From Myxococcus dinghuensis (lineage in GTDB: Bacteria; Myxococcota; Myxococcia; Myxococcales; Myxococcaceae), in the NCBI RefSeq assembly GCF_024198235.1, contig NZ_JAKCFB010000001.1, positions 186,001-250,000 of the forward strand: DNA of 64,000 nt. The letters run 5' to 3'. The notes beneath the pieces are model-generated. The model had not been told where the DNA came from and searched no databases. It saw only the letters and a list, made by a program, of their open reading frames with translations. This document shows, piece by piece, positions 27,866 through 37,284 of the stretch (position 1 is its first letter; every line of letters begins with the position of its first letter). A program made the translations under genes and the position numbers.

Positions 27866-29593
27866 TCAGTGATGGAGCTGCGCGTCCACAGTGTCCTTCA
27901 CTTCCGTGCCCTCGCCGTTGAGCACCAACCGCGTCATGGCCAACGCGAAGCCCGCCGCCTGCTTCAGGGTGACCCGAGGAGGCATGGACAAGGCGTGCGG
28001 GTCGGTCACGACATCCACCAGGGCGGGACCCGGGTGCGCCAGGGCCCGCTCGAAGGCGCCGCGCACCTCTCCCGGCGCCTCCACGCGGATGCCGAGGATG
28101 CCCACCGCCTCGGCCAGCTTCGCGAAGTCGGGGTTGACGAGGTCGGTCTCCGTATCCGGGTAGCCCGACACCTGCATCTCCAGCTTCACCATGCCGAGCG
28201 AGCTGTTGTCGAAGACGACCACCTTCACGGGCAGCTCGTACTGCGCCAGGGTGAGGAAGTCTCCCATCAGCATGGCGAAGCCGCCGTCGCCGGACATGGA
28301 GATGACCTGTCGACCCGGGTACAGCAACTGCGCGCCGATGGCCTGGGGCAGGGCGTTGGCCATGGAGCCGTGGGTGAACGAGCCGATGATGCGCCGCCGC
28401 GCGCTGGCGCGCAGGTAGCGCGCGGACCACGCGTTGCACATGCCGGTGTCCACCGTGAAGACGGCGTCCTCGGCGGCCACCTCGTCGAGCAGCGCCGCGA
28501 CGAACTCCGGGTGCAGGGGGCGGTGGTCACCCACCTCGCGCACGTGCTTGTCCAGCTTCTCCCTCGCGCGGACCATGGTCTCCAGCGCCGTCTCGAGGTG
28601 CCGGCGGTCCTCCTTCTGCTCCAGCCGTGGCAGCAGCGCGCGCAGCGTCTCCCGGACGTCGCCGCACACCCCCAGGTCCAGCCGTGAGCGGCGGCCGAGG
28701 TGCTCGGGGCGCAGGTCCACCTGGGCGATGTGCGGGCGCACGGGCATGAACGCGTCGTAGGGGAAGTCCGTGCCCAACAGGAGCAGCACGTCGCAGGCGT
28801 GCATGGCCTCATAGGCCGCGCCGAAGCCCAGCAGCCCCGTCATCCCCACGTCGTAGGGGTTGTCGTAGGCGATCCACTCCTTGCCCCGGTAGGCGTGACC
28901 CACGGGGGCCTGGAGTGCCCGGGCGAGGGCCATCACCTCCGCGTGCGCGCCCTGACAGCCGCTGCCGCAGAACACCGTCACGCGCGAGGCGGCGTTGAGC
29001 AGGGACGCGAGCTGCTCCAGGGACTCGTCGGGAGGTCGCACCACCGGTCGCGTGGTGGAGAAGACGGGTGGGAGGGGGTCCTCGGTCTCGAGCGCGGCCA
29101 CGTCGCCGGGGAGCACCACCGCGGAGACGCCGCCCCGGGAGAGCGCCGCCTGGGCCGCGAGCCGGAACAGGCGCGGGGCCTGCTTGGGGTTGCTCGCCAT
29201 CTCGCAGAAGTGGCTGCACTCGCGGAAGAGCAGCTCCGGGTGGGTCTCCTGGAAGTAGGCGGTGCCGATCTCCTCGCTGGGGATGTGCGAGACGAGCGCG
29301 AGCACGGGCGCGTAGCTGCGGTGCGCGTCGTAGAGGCCGTTGATGAGGTGCAGGTGTCCCGGCCCGCAGCTCCCCGCGCACACCGCCAGCCTGCCACTCA
29401 GTTGCGCCTCCGCGGAGGCCGCGAACGCGCCGGCCTCCTCGTGGCGGACGTGAATCCAGCGCAACCGGCCCTGGCTGCGCCGGACGGCGTCGGTGATGGG
29501 ATTGAGGCTGTCGCCCACGACGCCGTAGATGCGCTCGGCGCCCGCCTCGATGAGCGTGCGGACGAGGACATCCGCCACAGGAGAGTGACTCAT
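27866..29593 (-). CDS. poxB: ThDP-dependent pyruvate oxidase/dehydrogenase (PoxB-like)
   Basis: A 575-residue thiamine diphosphate enzyme. The N-terminal domain has YGVVGDSLNPITDAV and RHEEAGAFAASAEAQL (catalytic Glu), with CAGSCGPGHLHLINGLYDA, the hallmark of the pyruvate dehydrogenase (quinone) group. The C-terminal domain has the ThDP/Mg motif GDGGFAMLMGDFLTL and DNSSLGM. PoxB oxidatively decarboxylates pyruvate to acetate and passes electrons to ubiquinone. The start was placed at the ATG at 29593; the longer frame adds a low-complexity head. Divergent from the CHAT gene with a 181-bp gap. Confidence 0.88.
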   Translation of the reverse strand: MSHSPVADVLVRTLIEAGAERIYGVVGDSLNPITDAVRRSQGRLRWIHVRHEEAGAFAASAEAQLSGRLAVCAGSCGPGHLHLINGLYDAHRSYAPVLALVSHIPSEEIGTAYFQETHPELLFRECSHFCEMASNPKQAPRLFRLAAQAALSRGGVSAVVLPGDVAALETEDPLPPVFSTTRPVVRPPDESLEQLASLLNAASRVTVFCGSGCQGAHAEVMALARALQAPVGHAYRGKEWIAYDNPYDVGMTGLLGFGAAYEAMHACDVLLLLGTDFPYDAFMPVRPHIAQVDLRPEHLGRRSRLDLGVCGDVRETLRALLPRLEQKEDRRHLETALETMVRAREKLDKHVREVGDHRPLHPEFVAALLDEVAAEDAVFTVDTGMCNAWSARYLRASARRRIIGSFTHGSMANALPQAIGAQLLYPGRQVISMSGDGGFAMLMGDFLTLAQYELPVKVVVFDNSSLGMVKLEMQVSGYPDTETDLVNPDFAKLAEAVGILGIRVEAPGEVRGAFERALAHPGPALVDVVTDPHALSMPPRVTLKQAAGFALAMTRLVLNGEGTEVKDTVDAQLHH

Positions 29594-29774
29594 GCGCGAA
29601 AGCTGGGCGGCTGTCGGCCCGTGGACAACCGGACCCCTCCGGGGCGAGCCCTCCGCCGCCCGCCCGCCCGGCGGACGGACCCGCCCGGCGCGGGGCGCGG
29701 GGAGGGGCGGGGCGCACCATCCGTCGGGGAGTGATTGCATCGGGAGTGCGAGCGGCGGCTAAGCTCGCCCGCAC

Positions 29775-31778
29775 ATGAATCGGGATGGAGCAGCGCCTCC
29801 GAGCCCCTGGCTGGAGGTCGACATCGCCCAGTCGGGGGACGAGGTCCAGGCCGTGACGCGCGGGGACAGGAATGTCCACACACGTCCACAGACGCTGACG
29901 AAGAAGGACGCGCTGGAGCAGTTCAGCGAGTGGGTCCGCGTGGCCGCGGCGCGGAGCCACCCCCTGGACCCGCCGGTCCGGGCGGAGGACCTCCACGCGG
30001 CGCTGTTCCAGGGGGAGTTCCTGGAGGTGCTCTCCGCGCTGCGGGGGGCCGCGGGGGGACCGCCGTTGCTGATGCGGTTGATGCCCCAGCACCGCGACCT
30101 GGAGGGCATTCCCTGGGAGGCGTTGTGCCAGCGGGGCAAGGAGCTGGAGTTCCTGGGGACGTCGCAGGAGCTGAGCCTGGTGCGCGGCGTCCACACGACG
30201 AAGCCCTCGGGCCCGCGGCGCGTGGACGGGGCCGTCCGGATGCTGGTCATCTCCCCCCTGGACGAGGACGCCCCCGACCTGATGCGGGCGGAGCTCCAGG
30301 AGGCCATCGACTCCGGGCACCTGGAGTGGCTGGAGCCGCTCACGGGGGCACGCGCGAGACTGGGCTTCGTGGAGAAGCGCCTGATGAAGGCGCCGGTGCC
30401 CCACATCCTGCACTTCATCGGGCATGGCACCGCGACGCCGTCGCCCGCGCTCCAACTGGCCGAGGACGTGGATGGCCACGAGTCCTGGCTCAAGGTGGCG
30501 CTGCTGGGGAACCTGCTGCGGCCGGCCTTCGCGGAGGACCTGCGGTTGGTGACGCTCGAGTCGTGCGCGGGCGCGCAGCCGGGCGCGCTGACGAGCGCGG
30601 CGGCGCGGCTGGGGGACCTGGGCGCGGACGCGGTGCTGGCGCACCTGTGGCCCGTGCGTGCCCCCGTGGCCCGGCACTGCTCGACGGCCTTCTACCGGGC
30701 GCTCATCGAGGAGACGGCGCATTGCGGTGACGTGGCCCGCAGCCTCCAGGCCGCGCGGTTCAGCGTGTTCACCCACTTCAAGGAGAGCGCGGAGGCCTTC
30801 TCCCCGGTGCTCTACCTTCGCAACCGTGATTCGAGCCTCTTCGACTTCCGGCAGCGCAGGACGACGCCGCCCCAGGCCTCCCCCCCCGTGTCGTCCGTCG
30901 CCGCTCCCGAGCCGCCGGAGCTGCGCGGGCTGGGGGACCTGATGAAGCGGCCCTTCTCGCTGGTGCTGGGCGACCGGTGGAACGAGTCGCTGGCGGGCTT
31001 CCGGCAGACGCTGCACGACAAGCTCACCGGCCCCTGGGCGGCGCCCGCGGGATTGCCCATGAGCGCGCTCGCCCAGCGCTTCGCCCTCAAGTCCGGGCCG
31101 AAGGCGCTCAGCCCCTTGTTCCAGCACGAGTTCCGCGGCGCGATGCCGTCCATCCCCCTGGTCGAATCCTTCGCGGCGCACCTGCCGCCGGGCGTCCACC
31201 TCACGCTCTTGCGGACGCCCATGTTGGAGGAGGCCCTCGTGCGCCTGCGCCCGGAGCAGACGCTGTATGTCGTGCAGCCCCTGGCCCCTGGTGGTGGCGC
31301 GCCGGTGCTGCGGCGGTGGGACGGGGAGGAGTGGCAGCCGCTCGACGAGCTGCCGCAGAAGTTCGACCCCGAGCGGGAGACGACGCTGGTGCGGCTGTAT
31401 CGGGGCTATCTGTCGGGCCCCGTCTTCGAGACGCCGCTGCTGACGGAGGATGACTACCTGACGGAGGTGCGGGACCTGGAGTCGGTGCTGACGCCCGAGC
31501 TGGCCGACGTCCTGTTGGGTTCGCTGCGCAACCGGCCGACGCTGCTGTTGGGGATGTCGCTGCTGACGTGGCACCACCGGATGCTGTTGAACCAGCTGTT
31601 CGACACCAAGCCGCTGTCCGACAAGAGCCGCGTCCTGCTGGAGCCGGATGAGCCGGAGGCGGAGTCGTGGCAGCGGGGGCGGGGCCTGCCGCGCAACGGC
31701 CCGGTGCAGGTGGTCCAGGCCGCGTCGGAGCGGCTGCGGGCGTTCTTCGATGCGCTGCCGCCTGGAGTCTCGCCATGA
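29775..31778 (+). CDS. CHAT-domain protease with degenerate SIR2-like C-terminal domain
   Basis: A 667-residue protein. Residues 70-350 form a CHAT (caspase HetF-associated with TPRs) domain: IPWEALC, catalytic His217 in LHFIGHGT, Cys264 in TLESCAGAQPG, and LWPVRAPVARHCSTAFY. From about 390 the order resembles SIR2-like modules of STAND and defence proteins: an N-terminal PFSLVLGDRW, then PLLTEDDYLTEV (about 554-565) and LLLGMSLLTWHHRMLLNQL (about 590-608). The NAD-binding GAGxS is missing, so this domain is probably non-catalytic. Its TGA overlaps the nSTAND ATG (ATGA). It may be cleaved or activated through the nSTAND partner. Confidence 0.82.
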   Translation: MNRDGAAPPSPWLEVDIAQSGDEVQAVTRGDRNVHTRPQTLTKKDALEQFSEWVRVAAARSHPLDPPVRAEDLHAALFQGEFLEVLSALRGAAGGPPLLMRLMPQHRDLEGIPWEALCQRGKELEFLGTSQELSLVRGVHTTKPSGPRRVDGAVRMLVISPLDEDAPDLMRAELQEAIDSGHLEWLEPLTGARARLGFVEKRLMKAPVPHILHFIGHGTATPSPALQLAEDVDGHESWLKVALLGNLLRPAFAEDLRLVTLESCAGAQPGALTSAAARLGDLGADAVLAHLWPVRAPVARHCSTAFYRALIEETAHCGDVARSLQAARFSVFTHFKESAEAFSPVLYLRNRDSSLFDFRQRRTTPPQASPPVSSVAAPEPPELRGLGDLMKRPFSLVLGDRWNESLAGFRQTLHDKLTGPWAAPAGLPMSALAQRFALKSGPKALSPLFQHEFRGAMPSIPLVESFAAHLPPGVHLTLLRTPMLEEALVRLRPEQTLYVVQPLAPGGGAPVLRRWDGEEWQPLDELPQKFDPERETTLVRLYRGYLSGPVFETPLLTEDDYLTEVRDLESVLTPELADVLLGSLRNRPTLLLGMSLLTWHHRMLLNQLFDTKPLSDKSRVLLEPDEPEAESWQRGRGLPRNGPVQVVQAASERLRAFFDALPPGVSP

Positions 31779-34700
31779 GCCGCGCGGCGGCCACCGCGCC
31801 GGTGACGACCGCGTCCCCCTCGCCGCAGGAGGACCCCAACCCGTTCCGAGGGCCCCAGCCCTACCGGTTCGGGGACCATCAGCGCTTCCTCGGGCGGGAG
31901 GAGGCGACGTGGAAGCTGCTCCATCGCATCCGCGCGCATCCCTGCGTGACGCTCTACGGTCCGTCCGGCGCGGGCAAGTCGTCACTCATGCAGGCGGGCG
32001 TGTTGCCGCTGCTCGTGGCGCAGCACGGCTTCCGCGTGGTGCGCGTGGATGGGTGGCCGTCGGGGGAACATCCCCTGGCGCGGTTGATCGGCTTCATCGA
32101 CGCGGAGCTGGGGTTGGGGCTGGAGAGCGCCCCTGGGGCGCTCCAGACGGACGAGGCGCTGGAGGTGGCGGTGGACCTGGCGCGCCTGCGCTCCGAGCAG
32201 CCGCTGCTCATCTACCTGGACCAGCTCGAGCAGCTCTTCCTCCCTGGCCGCGACCAGGTGTGGACGGGCGAGTTCGTCAAGGCGGTGGGCCAGCTCGCGA
32301 ACCGGCCGCTGCGCGGCCTCCAGCTCGTGTTGTCGTTGCGCGAGGACTACCTGGGGCGCTTCCGGGACCGGCTGCGTGGGTATCGCGAGCTGCTCGCGCA
32401 GGGCTTCCGGCTGGGGCCGCTCTCCGTGGGGGAGATGGTGGACGTGGCGTGCCGGCTGGCCGCCCTGGGGACCCCGGCGCAGCAGTGGACGGAGGCGGAG
32501 ATCTGGCCGCTCATGGTGCAGATGCGCGTGCCCGGGCAGCGGGAGGACGACGAGGACGCGGAGGTCCAGGCGGCGTTCGCGCAGATCGTCTGTCGGGCGC
32601 TCTGGGACGCGCGCACCCGTGACGCCTCGGCGACGCCCACCGAGGCGGAGCCGATGCTGCACCGCTACCTGGAGACGACGCTCGACGCGTTCGGCGAGGA
32701 CAAGGACAAGGTGTGGCGGCTGCTCGAGGACCACTTCATCGCGAGCGATGGCAGCCGGACCCTCCTGACGCAGAACGAGGCGGAGGCGGAGCTGCGCGGC
32801 AAGCTGGAGCAGGGCGTGCTCGCCCGGCTGGAGGCCGCGGCGGTGCTCCACTCGGAGGAGCACCAGGGCAAGCCCTACTTCGAGCTGGGACACGACTGGC
32901 TGGCGCGCAAGGTCCGCGACCTGAAGAAGGCGCGGCAGGAGCGCGAGGCGAACGAGCGCAGGCTGGCGGAGGCACGGGAGGCCGTGCGCGAGGAGCACGC
33001 GCGCATGGAGAAGGAGCAGCGCCTCCAGCTGGCGCGCCGCGGCAGGGCCCGGTGGCGCGTCGTGGCCGTGGTGGCGGTCGTGGCGCTGGCCGCGTTCGCC
33101 TTCGTGGCGATGATGGTCAAGCACCACATGGACGAGCTGCTCCGCCAGACGCAGGACAGCGTGCTGGTGGCCAGCGCCCGCGAGGTGGCGGTCCGGGAGA
33201 AGGCCGCGCTGGCGGCGCATCTCCTGCTCGAGGTCAAGGTCCCGAGCGCGGTGGAGGGCTGGAAGCAACTGGCCAACGAGCTGCTCGCCGGGCCGCTGCC
33301 CCTGGCGACCTTCCACGAGCGCCAGGCCGTGTTCGACGCGGCGTTCGGTCCGGCGAGCGGGCCGGCCCCCGGGCGCGTCGTGGTGGTGGCCAACTCGAAG
33401 GTCGTACACCTGTTCAACGCGGATGGGACCGGCGCCCCGACGGAGCTGGTGGGACACGAGGCGGAGGTGGCGGCCGCCGCGTTCAGTCCGACCGAACCGC
33501 TGGTGGCGACCGCCTCGGATGACGGCACGGTCCGGCTCTGGGCGACGGACGGGAGCGGTCAGTGCTTGCGCACGCTCACGGGGCACCTCGGGGCCGTCGT
33601 GACCGTTCGCTTCAGCGCGGACGGGAAGTGGTTGGTGACGGCGTCGGTGGATGGGACGGCGCGCATCTGGGACGTGGCGACGGGCGTGCAGCGGGCCACG
33701 CTGCTCAACAGCGCGGGGCCCGTGAAGTCCGCACGTTTCAGCACGGATGGGCGCCGGGTGGTGACCGTGCAGTTGGACGGCCTCGCGCGGGTCTGGAGCA
33801 CGGACGGCTCGGCGCCGCCGGTTCCCTTCAAGGTGGACAGGGGCAGCATCCTCTCCGCCGCGCTGAACTCGGACGGAAGCAGGGTGGTGGCCGCGTCCAA
33901 CGACGGGGTGGTGCGCATCTGGTCGGTGGATGGGAAGGCGCCGCCCATCGAACTCAAGGGCCACCAGGGCATCGTGGTGTCCGCGGAGTTCAGCGACGAC
34001 GACCGATGGGTCGTCACGGCCTCGAAGGACACGACCGTGCGCGTCTGGCGCTCGGATGTCGCTGGGCCGGCGGCGGTGCTCACCGGGCACACCGGGACCG
34101 TCCACACGGCGCACTTCGGCCCTCGGGCGACCTCCATCGTGTCCGCGTCCGAGGATGGGACCGCCCGGGTCTGGCGCGTCGACCCCCTGGTGAATTCGCG
34201 CAGAGGGGAGGGCGCGGTGCCCACGGAGGACGACGGCTCGTGGGACGGAGCCCTGGGGGCGGCGAGCGTGTCACTCGTGTTGCCGGGCGACGAGGGCGCC
34301 CTGCGCTCCGCGCGCTTCAGCCAGGACGGCCAGTGGGTGGTGACGGCGTCGGACGACAAGACGGCCCGGGTGTGGTGGCTGGGGCGCGCGGGAGCACCGG
34401 GGGTCCTCCAGGGGCATGAGAGGGCGCTCTTCCAGGCGACGTTCAGTCCGGACGGGCAGCGGGTGCTCACCACGTCGGAGGACGGGTCGGCGCGCGTCTG
34501 GTGGGTGGATGGCCGGGCCGCGCCCGTGCCGTTGATGGGGCACGAGGGCTCGGTCCAGTCCGCCCACTTCAGCGCGGACGGCGAGCGCGTGGTGACGGCG
34601 TCGGACGACATGACGGCGCGCGTGTGGCGCGCGGATGGGGCGGGGGTTGCCGTGCGGCTCGTCGGACATTCGGCGCCCGTGCTCTCCGCGCGCTTCAGCC

Positions 34701-35545
34701 CGGATGGGAAGCGCGTCGTCACGGCGTCACTCGACGGGACCGCGAGGGTGTGGAACGCGGAGGGCGACGACACGCCCACGGTCCTCGAGGGACACGAGGG
34801 CTCCGTCTGGTTCGCGGAGTTCAGCCCTGATGGGGCATGGGTGGTGACGGCGTCGGATGACCGGACCGCGCGTGTCTGGGATTGGCGGACGGGACGGGTC
34901 CTGTCGGAGTTCCGGGGGCACGAGGCCGCCGTCCAATCCGCCCGTTTCAGCCAGGACGGGCGCTTCGTGGTGACGGCCTCGACGGACGAGACGGCGCGGG
35001 TCTGGCGGACGTCGGGGCTCGGTGAACCCGTGGTGCTCGCGGGCCATCAGGGATTCGTCGTATCCGCCGAGTTCAGCGCGGACGGCGAGCGGGTGGTCAC
35101 CGCCTCCATGGACGGCACCGCGCGCGTCTGGCGGGCGGACGGTTCGGGGACACCCCTCATCCTGGAGGGACACTCCGGCTATGTGAACACCGCCTCCTTC
35201 AGCCAGGACGGCAGGTGGGTGGTGACGGCGTCGGACGACCAGACCGCGCGGCTCTGGCCTGTGGACAGGGAGGCAATCCCCATGGTCTTCGAGGGGCACA
35301 CGGGGCCGGTGCGCTCCGCGAGCCTGTCGTCGGACGGGAAGTGGGTGGCCACGGCCTCCGCGGACGCCACGGCGCGCCTGTGGTCGCTCGACGTGGAGGG
35401 GCTCCGCCAGCAACTCCAGGCGGCGAGCAGTGACTGCATGTCGCCGGAGCTGCGCAGGTTCTACCTGGGGGAGAGCGGAGAGGATTCGCGGCTCCATCAT
35501 GCGGCGTGCGAGCGCTCCCACGGGCGCGAGCCACCACCCCGCTAG
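31775..35545 (+). CDS. Membrane-anchored nSTAND NTPase with C-terminal WD40 repeats
   Basis: A 1256-residue protein. [20 protein letters not shown] (about 22-43) is the nSTAND1 entry motif. Walker A is [10 protein letters not shown] (about 60-68), Walker [13 protein letters not shown] (about 145-156), followed by [12 protein letters not shown] charged helix (about 385-425) leads to a transmembrane segment [20 protein letters not shown] (about 427-448). About 15 WD40 repeats fill residues 560-1207, forming sensor propellers, likely outside or on one side of the membrane. STAND proteins oligomerise on ligand sensing and activate effectors. The overlap with the CHAT gene points to a shared complex. 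Confidence 0.9.
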   Translation: MSRAAATAPVTTASPSPQEDPNPFRGPQPYRFGDHQRFLGREEATWKLLHRIRAHPCVTLYGPSGAGKSSLMQAGVLPLLVAQHGFRVVRVDGWPSGEHPLARLIGFIDAELGLGLESAPGALQTDEALEVAVDLARLRSEQPLLIYLDQLEQLFLPGRDQVWTGEFVKAVGQLANRPLRGLQLVLSLREDYLGRFRDRLRGYRELLAQGFRLGPLSVGEMVDVACRLAALGTPAQQWTEAEIWPLMVQMRVPGQREDDEDAEVQAAFAQIVCRALWDARTRDASATPTEAEPMLHRYLETTLDAFGEDKDKVWRLLEDHFIASDGSRTLLTQNEAEAELRGKLEQGVLARLEAAAVLHSEEHQGKPYFELGHDWLARKVRDLKKARQEREANERRLAEAREAVREEHARMEKEQRLQLARRGRARWRVVAVVAVVALAAFAFVAMMVKHHMDELLRQTQDSVLVASAREVAVREKAALAAHLLLEVKVPSAVEGWKQLANELLAGPLPLATFHERQAVFDAAFGPASGPAPGRVVVVANSKVVHLFNADGTGAPTELVGHEAEVAAAAFSPTEPLVATASDDGTVRLWATDGSGQCLRTLTGHLGAVVTVRFSADGKWLVTASVDGTARIWDVATGVQRATLLNSAGPVKSARFSTDGRRVVTVQLDGLARVWSTDGSAPPVPFKVDRGSILSAALNSDGSRVVAASNDGVVRIWSVDGKAPPIELKGHQGIVVSAEFSDDDRWVVTASKDTTVRVWRSDVAGPAAVLTGHTGTVHTAHFGPRATSIVSASEDGTARVWRVDPLVNSRRGEGAVPTEDDGSWDGALGAASVSLVLPGDEGALRSARFSQDGQWVVTASDDKTARVWWLGRAGAPGVLQGHERALFQATFSPDGQRVLTTSEDGSARVWWVDGRAAPVPLMGHEGSVQSAHFSADGERVVTASDDMTARVWRADGAGVAVRLVGHSAPVLSARFSPDGKRVVTASLDGTARVWNAEGDDTPTVLEGHEGSVWFAEFSPDGAWVVTASDDRTARVWDWRTGRVLSEFRGHEAAVQSARFSQDGRFVVTASTDETARVWRTSGLGEPVVLAGHQGFVVSAEFSADGERVVTASMDGTARVWRADGSGTPLILEGHSGYVNTASFSQDGRWVVTASDDQTARLWPVDREAIPMVFEGHTGPVRSASLSSDGKWVATASADATARLWSLDVEGLRQQLQAASSDCMSPELRRFYLGESGEDSRLHHAACERSHGREPPPR
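33452..35395 (+). repeat. Tandem WD40-coding repeats, about 15 units of roughly 130 bp
   Basis: The region codes for tandem units of 42-44 residues, each with GH-x-x-x-V, F-S-x-D-G, V-V-T-A-S-D-D and T-A-R-V-W. A longer linker interrupts the series between units 6 and 7 (about 34195-34270). Units 9-14 are especially alike, with recurring VVTASDD and TARVWR. The high similarity between neighbours suggests recent duplication or gene conversion. Confidence 0.85.
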
Positions 35546-37005
35546 TCCGCGGTCAGCCTCGCGGCGGGGTCACCCAGCAGCAGGTAGCCCCGCAGGTCGT
35601 TGCGCAGCATCCACAGCAGGCCGAGCTTCGCGGGTTGGGTGGGGTCCTTCGTCCCGCCCACCCGCGCGTTCTCCCGCGCCTGGTACTGCTGGAGCACCCG
35701 CTCGTTGATGCCGCGGTAGAAACGCAGGAGGGCATCGAGCGCCACGCCCGCGCGGCTTCCGTTCGCGAGCGTCTCCAGCGCGGAGAGGAGGCGGTCCGGG
35801 CGCGCCCGTTGCGGGTCGGTCGCGTCCAGCAGCCCCAGCGTCCAGGTGAGGTCGGCGTGGCCCACCACCGCGAGCGGTCCTCGGGGATTGGCCAGCAGGG
35901 CCTGGGGCAGGGCGGCCAGGAAGGGCTGTTCGCCCGCGCCGGGCAGGTGCTGGAGCACCTCGTTCGCGGACGCCTGGTAGGCCCCTTCCCGCGCGAGCAG
36001 CGTGAGCCAGGCGTGGAAGGCGCTCTCCGAGGGCGTGGCCGCGCCGAAGCACGAGACGTTCAGCCACATCCCTCCTGGCAGGAACGGCACGTCGCGGAGC
36101 CACTCGCCCGACAGCACCTCTCCGGGGCCGAGCGACATCGCCCCCTGGAGCCGCCGCTGCTCCTCCACCGAGGACCAGCCTTCGGGAGGACGCCCCAGCC
36201 CATGGGAGACGGAGAGCAGCAACCCGGAGCGGGCCTCTCCGACGTGCCGCAGCAGGCCGGTGGCGGTGCCGTCGTAGGGGACTTCCGTGACGGTGGCGCC
36301 CGGTCGTTCCCGAGGCCAGCGCTCCTGGAGTCGCTGGAGGCACGGGCGCATCAACGCGGCGTGGCCTTGTCGGGTCGCGCCCGTGCCGTCATGGGCCGTG
36401 TAGAGCAACGCCCGTGGAGTGGGGGGCTGGTCGGAGCGCTGCTCGCAGGCGACCACCTTGTTCGCGTAGTCCGTGTAGCCACGCAGGTCCGAGCCGCCAT
36501 CCGGCTGGCTCACGTGCAGGCGCCCGACATAGGCGCCATGGGCCATGACCTGTTGGAAGGAGAGGGAGACCTGGGGCAGGTCTCCGAGGAGCAACAGGTA
36601 CCGGGGGCGTTCGCGCTCCGAGACGTCGGAGGCCTGATGGACGGACTCCTGCCAGCTCGCGGCGGCCTCCGCGCCCAGGCCCGGGGAGACCCGGTACACC
36701 TTCACGGGCGCCTGCTGCTGTTCGCTCCGGTACTGGAGCAACGGGCGGATCGCCTCCAACTGCGCGTCGCCCTCCGGGCCCTGGACCGCCACCACGCCCC
36801 AGCGCTGGGCCGCGAGGTCGTTGGGCGCGCCGTCGGGGCTGTCGAGGAGCAGGGACTCCACGCCGCCCGGCAACGTGCCTGGGCGAGGCGCTCGCTCCGT
36901 GGCCGCGCGCGCCAGCCCCACCTCCAGCACGGGACGGGACGTGCGGGCTTCGACGAGCAGCGGCATCGCGAGGACCGCGTCTGGAGCGACGTCTGGGGGG
37001 GCCAT
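35542..37005 (-). CDS. Caspase-clan (peptidase C25/gingipain-like) protein
   Basis: A 487-residue protein. YLLLLGDLPQVSLSF (136-150) and AYVGRLHVS (158-166) followed by GYTDYANKVVACE (177-189) match the gingipain-type C25 core; His268 in LLSVSHGLG and Cys319 in WLNVSCFGA give the clan CD catalytic pair. The C-terminus GYLLLGDPAARL is the usual end of such domains. No signal peptide, so it is probably cytoplasmic. Start at 37005 is tentative: no ribosome-binding site is seen, and an ATG at 37107 is possible. Its stop overlaps the nSTAND stop by 4 bp (tail-to-tail). Confidence 0.75.
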   Translation of the reverse strand: MAPPDVAPDAVLAMPLLVEARTSRPVLEVGLARAATERAPRPGTLPGGVESLLLDSPDGAPNDLAAQRWGVVAVQGPEGDAQLEAIRPLLQYRSEQQQAPVKVYRVSPGLGAEAAASWQESVHQASDVSERERPRYLLLLGDLPQVSLSFQQVMAHGAYVGRLHVSQPDGGSDLRGYTDYANKVVACEQRSDQPPTPRALLYTAHDGTGATRQGHAALMRPCLQRLQERWPRERPGATVTEVPYDGTATGLLRHVGEARSGLLLSVSHGLGRPPEGWSSVEEQRRLQGAMSLGPGEVLSGEWLRDVPFLPGGMWLNVSCFGAATPSESAFHAWLTLLAREGAYQASANEVLQHLPGAGEQPFLAALPQALLANPRGPLAVVGHADLTWTLGLLDATDPQRARPDRLLSALETLANGSRAGVALDALLRFYRGINERVLQQYQARENARVGGTKDPTQPAKLGLLWMLRNDLRGYLLLGDPAARLTAD

Positions 37006-37284
37006 GCCGCGCAGGATTCCATGGGCACCGCGGGCACGACAATCTCCCCTTGCGCGCGCTCGCCGTCGCGCGTCATCCCACGCGAGGCCTTCTCGCTGTC
37101 TTGTCATCTGACAGGAATTGAAACGGGCGGGTAGCCCCAGCCATGGGTCAATCGACCTGTGTCGGGGTGTTGGGATACCCGTGTCTGTAATTTGTCTGGA
37201 AATGCGGGGAGTGGCTTGAGATGTCGTTGATGTCTTGGCATAGCTGGAGCTGTCTCCTCGCGAGACATTTCCCCGGAGCCAGAC

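Noticed and set aside
28809..31985. 1058-codon minus-strand open frame over the CHAT gene
   Set aside because: Overlaps the CHAT and poxB genes, low-complexity composition, no recognisable fold.
31982..34114. Minus-strand open frame antisense to the nSTAND gene
   Set aside because: Shadow of WD40/ATPase coding sequence; very basic and His-rich composition.
33452..35395. Tandem repeats considered as a CRISPR array
   Set aside because: Units are about 130 bp, in frame, and encode WD40 motifs; no short identical repeats with unique spacers.
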